DNA of 64,000 nt from Sphingobacterium deserti (GTDB lineage: Bacteria; Bacteroidota; Bacteroidia; Sphingobacteriales; Sphingobacteriaceae): NCBI RefSeq assembly GCF_000757725.1, contig NZ_JJMU01000054.1, forward strand, positions 82,441 to 146,440, written 5' to 3'. The stretch's first letter is position 1. Every line of letters begins with the position of its first letter. Below are positions 35,195 to 43,782 of the stretch, piece after piece. The notes under the pieces are model-generated. The model saw only the letters and a list, made by a program, of their open reading frames with translations, was not told the origin of the DNA and ran no database searches. The translations under genes and the position numbers were made by a program.

Positions 35195-35267
35195 AGCGAA
35201 AGACGAGATTCGAACTCGCGACCCCAACCTTGGCAAGGTTGTGCTCTACCAACTGAGCTACTTTCGC
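35195..35267 (-). tRNA. tRNA-Gly (GCC)
   Basis: 73 nt. Acceptor GCGAAAG/CTTTCGC, discriminator T, anticodon loop TTGCCAA giving GCC. First gene of the Gly-Leu-Pro tRNA operon. Identical to 59286-59358. Confidence 0.95.
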
Positions 35268-35278
35268 TTAACGTGGTG

Positions 35279-35309
35279 CAAATATAGAAGATTTGTGGAG
35301 TGTAGCAAA
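35279..35309 (-). promoter_or_regulatory. Promoter of the tRNA operon
   Basis: On the minus strand TTTG (35309-35306), 19 bp, TATATTTG (35286-35279), matching the Bacteroidota -33/-7 consensus; tRNA-Gly begins 12 bp downstream. The -7 element is conserved at the second copy (59370-59377). Confidence 0.75.
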
Positions 35310-35408
35310 ATATATTTAAAAAAATAGCACCGTTATCTTTTACGCATATCGTAAACAATTGAGCTTCATATTTATACTATCTGCATTGTTTTACACAGCA
35401 CAGAAAAA

Positions 35409-35448
35409 GCCGCCCAGAGGTTGTCAAGCCTATCTTTTTCCGGGCGGC
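35409..35448. other. GC-rich inverted repeat in a gene-free stretch
   Basis: GCCGCCC (35409-35415) and GGGCGGC (35442-35448) pair perfectly; the 26-nt loop itself contains a near-palindrome AGGTTGTCAAGCCT. It stands out against AT-rich surroundings. Role unknown; it could be a terminator or a structured RNA element. The rest of 35310-35706 holds no gene I can support. Confidence 0.4.
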
Positions 35449-35708
35449 GATTAATTGCCCTGGCATGTCCTTCGTTACGATGAAGGTGAAACGATTTCCG
35501 ATGATAGCACCAAAAAGCTTCATAAAATGCCAGACCAAATCCTTATCCACGCAAATGTATCTATCGCTCGACGTGATGCGTAATGGCCTTTTTGAGTTTT
35601 GCTACCTTATATCGTCCATTAGCTCAAGCTTAAAGCACGTATACCGTATGGATGTCAGAGAACGACGAGCACATGATTTTGCTGTTAAAAATGGGTGCTA
35701 AAAAAAGC

Positions 35709-35735
35709 AGGAAAGCGGAATCAATCCGCTTTCCT
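35709..35735 (-). terminator. Terminator of the 35763 gene
   Basis: AGGAAAGCGGA and TCCGCTTTCCT pair perfectly (11 bp, 5-nt loop); on the minus strand it is followed by GCTTTTTT. It begins 27 bp after the stop codon of the outer membrane protein gene. Confidence 0.85.
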
Positions 35736-35762
35736 ATGTGTAAAAACAAAGAGCTGTAATGA

Positions 35763-36500
35763 CTAGAATGTGAAGCCCGTAGACAGTTTATAGAACGAAT
35801 CCTTAGGTTGCAGATCATTTTTTAGTTCTGGTCCTGCAGAAAATCTAATAAAACTTGCCACCCGTGGCACATTCAGCTGTATGTATGGACCTAACCATTG
35901 GTAATAGTCCGCTACGCCATTTACGTCGTCTTTCGTACGTCTTAAATGTTCAAAATGTCCGCCGACGGAGAAGTTAGGGCTTACTTTGTAACCCGCATTT
36001 GCCCAGTAGTGAAGGTAGGCTAATGTAGAGCCTCCTACTGGCGCCTCATCCCGCAATGGCGCGTAATATCCGGCATAGATTTCACTTTCGAATTTAGGCT
36101 TGTCTACGTTGAAAAATAGATTAGGAACAATACCGTCTCCCGCTATACCACCTAGCTGTCCTGAGCTCGCACCTTTGGAAAGAAGGTCGCCAAATGTAAA
36201 GCCAATATTGGGGTTTAGCGTAATACCATCTGCTAGGTAAAGATTTACCCCGCCACCGAATTCTGTCCAGTTACCCCACGCTGCAGCGGTACCAGCACCC
36301 CAAAAAATTCCGTAAGCAGATAGTCCGATCTTATCTGAAAGCTTGTATTCCACTCCGGCGCTCGGTGCAACACCGAAAAATTGGTCTGAAGTGAGGCTTA
36401 AAGAGAAAGTAGCGCTGTTATCTTGCGCGTTTGTAGTTAAAACACATGCAGTAAGTGCTGTAATGCTTAAAATTGATCTTAAAAAGTTGTTTTTTTTCAT
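35763..36500 (-). CDS. Putative outer membrane beta-barrel protein
   Basis: 245 aa with a signal peptide (MKKNNFLRSILSITALTACVLTTNA). The mature part is a run of amphipathic strands with many Gly and aromatic residues (VGVEYKLSDKIGLSAYGIFWG-type strands, EIYAGYYAPLRDEAP, LHYWANAGYKVSPNFSVGGHF) and ends in aromatic TGFTF, the usual terminal signature for barrel insertion. I do not recognise a functional family. Single gene with its own terminator downstream. Confidence 0.65.
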   Translation of the reverse strand: MKKNNFLRSILSITALTACVLTTNAQDNSATFSLSLTSDQFFGVAPSAGVEYKLSDKIGLSAYGIFWGAGTAAAWGNWTEFGGGVNLYLADGITLNPNIGFTFGDLLSKGASSGQLGGIAGDGIVPNLFFNVDKPKFESEIYAGYYAPLRDEAPVGGSTLAYLHYWANAGYKVSPNFSVGGHFEHLRRTKDDVNGVADYYQWLGPYIQLNVPRVASFIRFSAGPELKNDLQPKDSFYKLSTGFTF

Positions 36501-36629
36501 AAAAACGTTTTATTGTTAGATAGACACTTGATTAATTGATGCTAAAATAGGTCTATTTTTTATAAAAACAAGTTTTTATTTTAAAAAATTCAAAGAAATA
36601 AACTTTTTTATGATTTTTTTGTAAGTAAT

Positions 36630-37112
36630 CTAATCATAATTTGATATTATTTGATTTATAATGTCGGATTCAAAGCCTTTAGATAGGAGAAAAGTCTTTA
36701 ATTTTGATTTTTCAACAAAAGAGAGTAGCGATATTGGTTTATTTATCCGCTTTTCTATCGTCTCTCGTACTTTTTCTTCATAATCCTCGAGTTCAATCTC
36801 CCGTAAAGCGATGCGAATAAGCGGATCTGATACCCGTTTACCTTTCAAATGTTGCTTAATTTTGATTTTTCCCCAACCTTTCATTCTAAATTTTCCTAAG
36901 GCGTATGCTTTGGCGAAACGTTCTTCATTCAGGAAGTTTTCTTCAATCAACGTAGAGATGATTTGTTCGACATCGGTTTGGTGTAATCCCCATTCATAGA
37001 GTTTGTCGCGCACCTCTTGCTGCGCACGCTCCTGATACGCACAGTAGCTCTCGGCTTTTTGCTTGGCTTGCCGTGGCGTAAATATTTTCTTTTCCCTGTT
37101 CCATTCGTCCAT
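36630..37112 (-). CDS. recX: Regulatory protein RecX
   Basis: 160 aa from the ATG at 37112 (MDEWNREKKIFT); an upstream in-frame ATG at 37139 is possible but adds a non-conserved leader. Three-helix repeats typical of RecX: KAESYCAYQERAQQEVRDKLYEWGL, LIEENFLNEERFAKAYALGKFRMKGWGKIKIKQHL and a degenerate third repeat. It modulates RecA filaments. recA is not adjacent. Divergent from murF-alr with only 68 bp between start codons, so the promoters overlap. Confidence 0.92.
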   Translation of the reverse strand: MDEWNREKKIFTPRQAKQKAESYCAYQERAQQEVRDKLYEWGLHQTDVEQIISTLIEENFLNEERFAKAYALGKFRMKGWGKIKIKQHLKGKRVSDPLIRIALREIELEDYEEKVRETIEKRINKPISLLSFVEKSKLKTFLLSKGFESDIINQIISNYD

Positions 37113-37180
37113 GTTGCAAATCTTGAAAAAATGGTGCACTTCTTGAAAATATTGATGAAATTTGTCTGCATCATTTTTTT

Positions 37181-39610
37181 ATGTACACAGTAGGAACAAT
37201 TTTTTCAGCCGTTCAATATGAACGTACGCAAATTACAGATCCGCAACTCGAAATTGTTGATTTGGCATATGATACTCGGAAGATACGAAATGGTAGCCAT
37301 AGCCTGTTTTTCGCGTTGAAGAGTGTTCGCGATGGGCATCTATTTCTTCAAGATGCTTATCAAAAAGGTGTCCGCGCATTTGTCGTTTCTGATCAGAAAA
37401 TTGATTCACAGAATTTTCCGGATGCAAATTTTATTTGGGTGTCGGATGTGTTGGAGGCTATGCAGGAGCTCGCACGTTTTCATAGGTTGCAATTTCGTAA
37501 ACCTATAATAGGAATCACCGGAAGCAATGGCAAGACGGTAGTCAAGGAATGGTTGACGCAGCTTTTGCAGGAAGACAAGCGTGTATATCAAAGTCCAAAA
37601 AGCTATAACTCACAACTTGGAGTTGCATTGGCGCTGTGGAATCTTTCTGATGATTACGACATCGCATTGATTGAAGCCGGCATAAGTCTGCCTGGGGAAA
37701 TGGCACTGCTGCAGAAAATGATTATTCCTGAAATAGGCATTTTTACGAACATTGGTGCTGCACATGCAAGTGGCTTTTCATCCAAAAAGCAAAAGCTGGA
37801 GGAAAAATTGTTATTGTTCAGCGAGTCGAAGCAGGTAATTTCCCCATCATATTACGGCATTGCAGCTCTTTTGCCGCCTACGGTTTCTGTCTTTAGCTTT
37901 GGATCAGCAGATCTTGATGAGGTCAAGCTCCTTCGTGTCGAGGATCATGGGCGCGCAGACAGCACGATTCAAGTATCCTATCGGAACGAAATTGCCACGT
38001 TTACCGTCCCTTTTCGGGATAAAGCTTCCATTGAAAACATTTTGATCTGTCTAACGGCTCTCTTGTTTCTAGGCTATTCGTTGGATGCTATCCCGCAAAA
38101 ATTAGCGAAGCTCCGCCCTCTGGAAATGCGGTTGCAACTAAAGACCGGTAAAAACGGGTGTTCCATCATTGACGATACCTATTCCAATGACCTTGCTTCT
38201 CTGCAGATAGCGTTGGATTTTCTTTTCCAGCAGCAACAACACCGGAAGAAATCGCTGATACTATCCGATATGGAAAGCTTGGATGATAAACTTCGTAAAA
38301 AGCTGTTACAGCTTTTGCAAAGGCAAGATCTTGATCACATTATTTTAGTTGGTGAAGGGTTATCGTATCTAAAGCAACATTTAACGAACAATGTGCAACT
38401 TTTTACATCGACAGAATCGTTGTTGCGGGCAATGCCAGATATCAGCTTTCAAGACGAATCTATCTTGATAAAAGGGGGGCGGGTATTTCATTTGGAAGAA
38501 GTAAGTAGGCTTTTGGTTGCCAAATCGCATGAGACTGTTTTAGAGATCAATTTAAATGCGCTGGAACATAACTTACAGCTTTACCGAGGGAAGTTGCCGC
38601 CGGATGTCAAGTTGATGGTGATGGTGAAAGCATTTTCTTATGGCAGTGGTAGCTATGAAGTGGCCAATCTACTACAGTATAATAAGGTGGATTACCTTAC
38701 TGTCGCTTTTGCTGATGAAGGTGTGGAGTTGCGCCAGCATGGTATCCAGCTTCCTATTATGGTATTAAGCCCGGACGAGCAGGCCTTCGAGTCGTTGTTA
38801 GCTAATCGATTGGAGCCCGAGATCTATAGTTTTAGGGTGTTGCACGCCTTTATAAAATTTTTGAGAAATCGAAACCTGCAAAACTTTCCCGTCCATATAA
38901 AGATAGACACAGGTATGCACCGGCTCGGCTTTATGCCAACGGAAATACAGGAGCTCATCAACGTTTTGCGGGACTCTGCCGAATTGCTTCCAGCAAGTGT
39001 TTTCTCCCATTTGGTAGCATCGGGCAACGCCGAGCACGATCAATTCACGACACAACAGATCGAACTGTTTGAGCAATGCGTGGATAGCATCGAACAAAAG
39101 TTAGGCTTCAAACTGCTGCGGCACATTGCCAATACCTCGGGTATTGTACGCTGGCCGCAGGCCTATATGGATATGGTACGCTTAGGTATTGGCTTGTATG
39201 GTGTTGATATGGGAAACGCACTAGACCTAGAGATGGTCAGTATGTTGAAAACGACGATCACGCAAGTAAAAAGTCTACCTGCAGGCGAAACCGTGGGCTA
39301 TGATCGCAAAGGCCTGCTGCATCGTGATAGTCGAATTGCAACGGTAAAAATTGGTTATGCGGATGGTTACAACCGGAGGTTTGGTGAGGGCGTAGGCGCC
39401 ATGTCGATCAATGGGCAGCTGGTTCGCACGATGGGGTCTATCTGCATGGATATGTGTATGCTTGATGTGACGGATGTGAAGGCAAACGAGGGCGATGAAG
39501 TTATTGTATTCCCCGATTTGATGAAAGCCGCCTCGTCCATTGGCACGATACCATACGAGTTGCTGGTAAATATTTCATCTCGGGTGAAAAGAGTGTATTT
39601 TTACGGATAA
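37181..39610 (+). CDS. murF-alr: MurF-alanine racemase fusion
   Basis: 809 aa. Residues 1-450 form a Mur ligase: the ATP-binding loop GITGSNGKTVVKEWL (near residue 112), EAGISLPGEM, NIGAAHASGF and DDTYSNDLASL. Residues ~455-809 form a PLP alanine racemase: VLEINLNALEHNLQLYR, the PLP lysine in VMVKAFSYGSGS, KIDTGMHRLGF, HIANTSG, GIGLYGVD and the second catalytic Tyr in VGYDRKGLL. The protein makes D-Ala and joins D-Ala-D-Ala to UDP-MurNAc-tripeptide. This fusion is characteristic of Bacteroidota. The Mur half has relaxed motifs, so the fusion's ligase activity deserves comparison with any stand-alone MurF. DUF502 gene follows 14 bp later. Confidence 0.95.
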   Translation: MYTVGTIFSAVQYERTQITDPQLEIVDLAYDTRKIRNGSHSLFFALKSVRDGHLFLQDAYQKGVRAFVVSDQKIDSQNFPDANFIWVSDVLEAMQELARFHRLQFRKPIIGITGSNGKTVVKEWLTQLLQEDKRVYQSPKSYNSQLGVALALWNLSDDYDIALIEAGISLPGEMALLQKMIIPEIGIFTNIGAAHASGFSSKKQKLEEKLLLFSESKQVISPSYYGIAALLPPTVSVFSFGSADLDEVKLLRVEDHGRADSTIQVSYRNEIATFTVPFRDKASIENILICLTALLFLGYSLDAIPQKLAKLRPLEMRLQLKTGKNGCSIIDDTYSNDLASLQIALDFLFQQQQHRKKSLILSDMESLDDKLRKKLLQLLQRQDLDHIILVGEGLSYLKQHLTNNVQLFTSTESLLRAMPDISFQDESILIKGGRVFHLEEVSRLLVAKSHETVLEINLNALEHNLQLYRGKLPPDVKLMVMVKAFSYGSGSYEVANLLQYNKVDYLTVAFADEGVELRQHGIQLPIMVLSPDEQAFESLLANRLEPEIYSFRVLHAFIKFLRNRNLQNFPVHIKIDTGMHRLGFMPTEIQELINVLRDSAELLPASVFSHLVASGNAEHDQFTTQQIELFEQCVDSIEQKLGFKLLRHIANTSGIVRWPQAYMDMVRLGIGLYGVDMGNALDLEMVSMLKTTITQVKSLPAGETVGYDRKGLLHRDSRIATVKIGYADGYNRRFGEGVGAMSINGQLVRTMGSICMDMCMLDVTDVKANEGDEVIVFPDLMKAASSIGTIPYELLVNISSRVKRVYFYG

Positions 39611-39624
39611 TTAAAGTATGAGCT

Positions 39625-40221
39625 ATGATTAAGAAGGTTTCGCAGAAACTATTGTATTATTTGATAAAAGGAGCGTTGGTCGTTGTGCCCGTAGCAGGTG
39701 CCGTTTTTCTTATTATATGGGCGGTGGCCGCAGTGGATAACACCCTAAATTTGACCTCTCATTTCCTCCAGGACGAACAAGGTCATCCCCTCTATATCCC
39801 CGGCATTGGCATATTAACGGTAATGTGTATGCTCATTTTAGTTGGGCTTATCTTCACCAATCTGGTAACAGAGCCTATTCGTGCTTGGCTCAAAAGGTCG
39901 ATTAATAAAATTCCGCTATTCAACACCCTTTATTCCTCGATCAAGGATTTTACAGAGGCGTTTGTAGGCGATGCAAAAAAATTTAACGAGCCGGTTCTCG
40001 TGCTTGTCAATGAAACAGGATTAAAAAAAATTGGTTTCCTAACGCAGCGTGATCTAGAAAAAATTGGGCTGCCGGATGAAGTTGTCGTCTATTTTCCATA
40101 TTCCTATTCCGTGGCCGGACAGGTAGTGGTTGTGAAATCGTCGCAAGTGCAAAAATTAAACATGTCTGCTACTGATGCCATGAAACTCGTTGTTTCCGGA
40201 GGAGTGAGCGGAATAGAATAG
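39625..40221 (+). CDS. DUF502-family membrane protein
   Basis: 198 aa. Two N-terminal hydrophobic helices (GALVVVPVAGAVFLIIWAVAAVDN and GILTVMCMLILVGLIFTNLVT) followed by a soluble domain with INKIPLFNTLYSSIKDFTEAF, VLVNETGLKKIGFLTQ and VYFPYSYSVAGQVVVV, all hallmarks of the DUF502 family. Function is not established; plant homologues affect membrane trafficking. It lies between murF-alr (14 bp) and the degenerate kinase gene (4 bp), suggesting one transcript. Confidence 0.9.
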   Translation: MIKKVSQKLLYYLIKGALVVVPVAGAVFLIIWAVAAVDNTLNLTSHFLQDEQGHPLYIPGIGILTVMCMLILVGLIFTNLVTEPIRAWLKRSINKIPLFNTLYSSIKDFTEAFVGDAKKFNEPVLVLVNETGLKKIGFLTQRDLEKIGLPDEVVVYFPYSYSVAGQVVVVKSSQVQKLNMSATDAMKLVVSGGVSGIE

Positions 40222-40225
40222 CTTT

Positions 40226-40822
40226 ATGGGAAACTTTTTAGATAAAATTTTCGGCAGCAAAATAGAGGTGGATCTGGTTCGAATAGGTCTCGAAGCAAAA
40301 CTATGTTTCCATGAATCTCGTTTAGATAGCCGCTTAGCCAATGCTATTTCTTTACGACAAGATGCGCTGCTGCAACAAGATTTTGCACACTATCTGCAGC
40401 GTGTGTCTCTCGTTAAGGAAGATTGCTATTGGCTTGCGTCCCAAGAGATCGCCTTGTTGCAGGAATATATCTCGTTCTACGAACGCATATTGGGCGACCA
40501 GCTCTTTTTTAAATTCGATGTGAAAGCCGAGGCCGATAAAGACATCCCGGCCTTTTTGCTCTTTCCGCTAGTCGCTAATGCGCTTCAAGAGGGCTATAAT
40601 GCTATGGAAAAGTTTCCCCTTAAAATAAAGATAAGGGTATTCGACGCAGCCTTGCAATTGGATGTTATTAACCATGTAAACCACCATATTGTCTCCCAAG
40701 AACATACTTCACTAATAGACCTTTTTAAGAGTCGTTTGCTCGTATCATACGCAGATGCACCTACACTCATCTTCAATAGTAATAGCCATACATTTAAAGC
40801 GAACTTACACCTGCCTTGGTAA
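40226..40822 (+). CDS. Degenerate LytS/YehU-like histidine kinase module
   Basis: 198 aa, soluble. Residues ~65-155 follow the LytS-type kinase pattern: EIALLQEYISFYERILGDQLFFKFDVK parallels the EIE-x-x-x-x-YI-x-LE-x-x-RF helix, and IPAFLLFPLVANALQEGYN parallels the P-x-x-LQPLVENAIKHG N-box. The phospho-acceptor NPHFLFN segment is missing (the equivalent region reads CFHESRLDSRL), no membrane helices exist and the G-boxes are unrecognisable, so it is unlikely to be an active kinase. It may be a regulatory or ATP-sensing relic. Coupled to DUF502 by a 4-bp gap. Confidence 0.6.
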   Translation: MGNFLDKIFGSKIEVDLVRIGLEAKLCFHESRLDSRLANAISLRQDALLQQDFAHYLQRVSLVKEDCYWLASQEIALLQEYISFYERILGDQLFFKFDVKAEADKDIPAFLLFPLVANALQEGYNAMEKFPLKIKIRVFDAALQLDVINHVNHHIVSQEHTSLIDLFKSRLLVSYADAPTLIFNSNSHTFKANLHLPW

Positions 40823-40966
40823 ATAATAAAAGTATTTTAAAAAAAGGTAAAACCCTCCTGACAAACTGTTGTCATTTTTGCGCATAACTTTGGAGTATCA
40901 TAAACGAAACAGGGCAGAAAACCCCGATCGATGAGATATTTTTTAACAACTTAATACATAATTCTT

Positions 40967-41440
40967 ATGAGCACAACAGTCATTTTAACAAAAGCAGAGT
41001 TTTTAACCCATTGGCTTGGTCACCGTGCGTTAACACGTCGAACAATTGAAAAATTTCCAGAGCCTGATCTTTTTTCTTATAATATAGGGGGAATGCGAAC
41101 GTTTGCCGACTTAATAAAGGAACTTCTTTCTATCGCCGAGCCCGGTCTTCGCGGAATCGTTCAACAGAAGGAAGAACCTTACAATCACGATATCCCGCTA
41201 AACACAAAGGCAGATCTTCTGGCGCGATGGGACGAGGATACGCCCAAAATCATCGAATTGTTTGGTCAAATTCCGGAAGAGGATTTTCATAAAGACTACA
41301 ATCTTTTTGGAGAATATAAATTTCCAATCTATAGCAACTTACTATATTTCGTTGACAATGAGATTCATCACCGTGCGCAGGGCTTTGTGTATCTACGCGC
41401 ATTGGGTATAGAGCCACCATTCTTTTGGGACAGGGGTTAA
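40967..41440 (+). CDS. DinB-family protein
   Basis: 157 aa, no signal. Four-helix bundle of the DinB/YfiT type: HWLGHRALTRRTIEKFPE with the first metal His, TFADLIKELLSIAEPGLRG, and a C-terminal VDNEIHHRAQGFVYLRALGIEPPFF with the HHR metal site. Members are metal-binding thiol transferases or stress proteins, not polymerases. Stand-alone gene with a 144-bp upstream gap. Substrate unknown. Confidence 0.88.
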   Translation: MSTTVILTKAEFLTHWLGHRALTRRTIEKFPEPDLFSYNIGGMRTFADLIKELLSIAEPGLRGIVQQKEEPYNHDIPLNTKADLLARWDEDTPKIIELFGQIPEEDFHKDYNLFGEYKFPIYSNLLYFVDNEIHHRAQGFVYLRALGIEPPFFWDRG

Positions 41441-41478
41441 TGGTGCCACTTTAGCGCATTAAGAACTTTTAAACACAG

Positions 41479-41580
41479 ATGAAGAATCGATGGAGTATAT
41501 CGATTGAGCTTGCAAGATTACTCATCCTCATCGCCTTACTATTGATCATCTATTGGAGTTGGAGCATGGATAGGTTTTAA
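41479..41580 (+). CDS. Possible 33-aa single-span membrane protein
   Basis: ATG at 41479 opens a frame of 33 codons: MKNRWSISIELARLL, then ILIALLLIIYW as an unbroken hydrophobic helix, then SWSMDRF and TAA. Positively charged start and a single 16-18 residue span are typical of small inner-membrane proteins. It lies 38 bp after dinB on the same strand. Below usual annotation size, so only plausible. Confidence 0.4.
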   Translation: MKNRWSISIELARLLILIALLLIIYWSWSMDRF

Positions 41581-41681
41581 AGGGTTAATGGGAATGATTT
41601 TTAGTACGTAGCAACATTCTTTGAGAATGGGGAGACATCACAAAAAAAGATGTTGAAGTCTTTGCTGAGATGAGTAAGGTT

Positions 41682-41723
41682 GACGAAGCAATCATGCGTG
41701 TGAAAAATGCAGATTGCTTCGTC
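41682..41723. repeat. Inverted repeat of the GTCATTGCGAG family (inner half)
   Basis: GACGAAGCAATC (41682-41693) and GATTGCTTCGTC (41712-41723) are perfect 12-bp arms; the spacer ends GAAAAATGCA, as in the paired elements at 2.9 and 20.6 kb. It precedes the GH43 stop codon by 32 bp and may also end that leftward transcript. Confidence 0.7.
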
Positions 41724-41754
41724 GTGCTTCCGTCTTAATTATGCACTTTTTCCC

Positions 41755-42714
41755 TTATTTCAAGACATGTTTTACGCCCTCGAACGTCATTTTCACAGGG
41801 TTGATAAAACCGTCTTTGTCAAAAGTCATTTCATCGATACAGGTTTCCCGCTCGTGCGCCTGTTTTTTTCCAAGTGGGCGTCTGTGGTAAACGATATAGT
41901 ATTTGTCTTCGTTTGGTACTTTAATAACAGAGTGGTGGCCAGCTCCCGTAGCGATCTTTGGATCTTGCTCTAATATGATTCCTACGCGTTTAAACGGCCC
42001 GAAGGGACTATCCGAAATGGCATACGCCACTTTATAATCTGGTCCAGTCCAGCCGCCTTCTGACCACATAAAGTAATACTTGTTGTCGCGGATAAACATA
42101 AATGGACCCTCCACGTAATTCTCTGGCGTCACTTCTTTATAGACGCTACCGTCTTCGAAAGGAACCAGTTTCGTAAAGTCATCGCTTAACTTCACGACGT
42201 TGCAGTGCTTCCAGCCGCCATAAAACATATAATACTGACCATCTTTGTCTTTAAAGACAAATTGGTCGATGGGTTGTGCACCATTGACAATCTTATTAAT
42301 CAGCGGTTTTCCTAGTAGGTCTTTATAAGGCCCTTGCGGCTTATCTGCTACAGCGACCCCAATTCCGCCGATTTCTCCCTCGTGCACGTCATTGGCACCG
42401 AAGAAAAAATAATACTTCCCATCTTTTTCAATTACACTAGGTGCCCACATCGCTTGGTGTGCCCACTTTACTTCATTGTTATCTAAGATACGGGGGTGTT
42501 TTTTCCAGTTTACCAAGTCCTTAGATGAAAAGGCGTCAAATAATATTTGCTCTTTATATGGTGCCGAGTAGGTGGGGAATATCCAGTACTCGTTGTTATA
42601 CACGATTCCTTCGGGGTCTGCATACCAACCCGGTATTACGGGGTTTTTCTGTGCAAAACTTGCAGATGCCAATAACAAGGACATCAAGCTTAGGGTTATT
42701 TTTTTCTTGATCAT
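41755..42714 (-). CDS. Glycoside hydrolase family 43 protein
   Basis: 319 aa with a signal peptide (MIKKKITLSLMSLLLASASFA). Five-bladed propeller of GH43: NPVIPGWYADPEGIVYNNEYWIF holds the catalytic-base Asp; MWAPSVIEKDGKYYFFFGAND; GAQPIDQFVFKDKDGQYYMFYGG with the pKa-modulating Asp; ENYVEGPFMFIRDNKYYFMWSEGGW with the acid Glu; GHHSVIKVPNEDKYYIVYHRR. Family activity is arabinofuranosidase, xylosidase or galactosidase. No SusCD pair adjoins it, so it is an isolated enzyme. Confidence 0.92.
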   Translation of the reverse strand: MIKKKITLSLMSLLLASASFAQKNPVIPGWYADPEGIVYNNEYWIFPTYSAPYKEQILFDAFSSKDLVNWKKHPRILDNNEVKWAHQAMWAPSVIEKDGKYYFFFGANDVHEGEIGGIGVAVADKPQGPYKDLLGKPLINKIVNGAQPIDQFVFKDKDGQYYMFYGGWKHCNVVKLSDDFTKLVPFEDGSVYKEVTPENYVEGPFMFIRDNKYYFMWSEGGWTGPDYKVAYAISDSPFGPFKRVGIILEQDPKIATGAGHHSVIKVPNEDKYYIVYHRRPLGKKQAHERETCIDEMTFDKDGFINPVKMTFEGVKHVLK

Positions 42715-42792
42715 GCTCTTTTCGTTAGGTTGTTATAAATATATAAAAACCTTTTAGCAAATGAAAGATGTATCAAAAATGTAGCAACACGA

Positions 42793-43737
42793 TCAAATTT
42801 TGATATGATCGATGATGCGACGAACACAAGTCTTCAAGGCTTCAGGTTCCACAATTTGTGCGTGGTCTGCGAAACGCAAATACCAGCGGGCAAACTCTTG
42901 TTCGGGGTTGTTACTTTGAAAAGTCATGACCACATATTCTCCGTCAATTTGTTCGCTTTCGAAGCCGTAATAGGAGCGATCCCATTGCAGGTATCGGGCA
43001 AACTCCAGCTCGACACGAAGGCGTACTGTCCAGCTGGGGTGGCTTTCTTTTTTATCGAGGTAATGGCTTAATGGCTTATGCTCACGGGTAAACGTTTCGT
43101 CGGTTCTGCTCACCTTATGAATGCGATCGATCCTAAACTGACGATAGGCATCCCGAAGATGACAATAGGCCACGAAATACCAAAAATTACCTTCGTGATA
43201 AATGCCTACGGGTTCTATTTTCCGGATGTTGGGTTGATCGCGGTATACAGCACGATACTCCATCACGATGGTTTTTCGCATGGATATGGATTCAAAAAGA
43301 ACGGAAAGTGCTTCGGGGACTTTCTCATTAAATGTGAGGCCAGGGGAGGACATCCACATATTCTCTTCGAGGAGCATCATATTCGTTTTATCACTATAAC
43401 GCAGGTAGGAACGTATCTTGCCTATTGCTGTGCTAAAATGTCTAAACATGTCTGGATCGACAAACTTTTGCATAAGCTTTTCGGCTGCTGCTAAGCTGAT
43501 GATTTCTTCCTGCGTGAAACTGGTCGGCGGTAGGCGATATCCTTCGCTGAGTGAATAGCCTGTGCCGGCTTCGCCATAAATGGGAATACCGGCCTGTTCG
43601 AGCGATCGCATATCGCGATAGATGGTACGGAGGCTTACGTCAAACCGATCAGCAAGGTCTTGCGCTTTAACAATAGATCTGCCCTGCAACTGAAAATAGA
43701 TGGCTATGATACGGTGAAAACGCTTGGTAATTTCCAT
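42793..43737 (-). CDS. YafY/DeoR-like HTH regulator with WYL domain
   Basis: 314 aa. N-terminal winged HTH (FHRIIAIYFQLQGRSIVKAQDLADRFDVSLRTIYRDMRSLEQAGIPI), then a WYL domain (IVMEYRAVYRDQPNIRKIEPVGIYHEGNFWYFVAYCHLRDAYRQFRIDRI) and a C-terminal extension ending WYLRFADHAQIVEPEALK. WYL domains bind nucleic acid or nucleotide ligands. It lies upstream of GH43 on the same strand (78-bp gap), without proof of a link. Confidence 0.92.
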   Translation of the reverse strand: MEITKRFHRIIAIYFQLQGRSIVKAQDLADRFDVSLRTIYRDMRSLEQAGIPIYGEAGTGYSLSEGYRLPPTSFTQEEIISLAAAEKLMQKFVDPDMFRHFSTAIGKIRSYLRYSDKTNMMLLEENMWMSSPGLTFNEKVPEALSVLFESISMRKTIVMEYRAVYRDQPNIRKIEPVGIYHEGNFWYFVAYCHLRDAYRQFRIDRIHKVSRTDETFTREHKPLSHYLDKKESHPSWTVRLRVELEFARYLQWDRSYYGFESEQIDGEYVVMTFQSNNPEQEFARWYLRFADHAQIVEPEALKTCVRRIIDHIKI

Positions 43738-43782
43738 TGCGTAAAGGTAGGCATCTGTTCGTATTTCTATGCCGATAACGAA

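Noticed and set aside
34919..35267. tRNA cluster as an integration site
   Set aside because: No integrase, no direct repeat of a tRNA 3' end at a plausible distance and no foreign cargo; the second tRNA cassette is a full duplication instead.
35024..35358. Open frames over the tRNA-Leu/tRNA-Gly pair on both strands (also at 59160-59378)
   Set aside because: They translate tRNA sequence; the RNA structures are complete and explain the region.
42805..43494. Plus-strand open frames opposite the WYL regulator
   Set aside because: Shadows; the minus frame carries the HTH and WYL domains.
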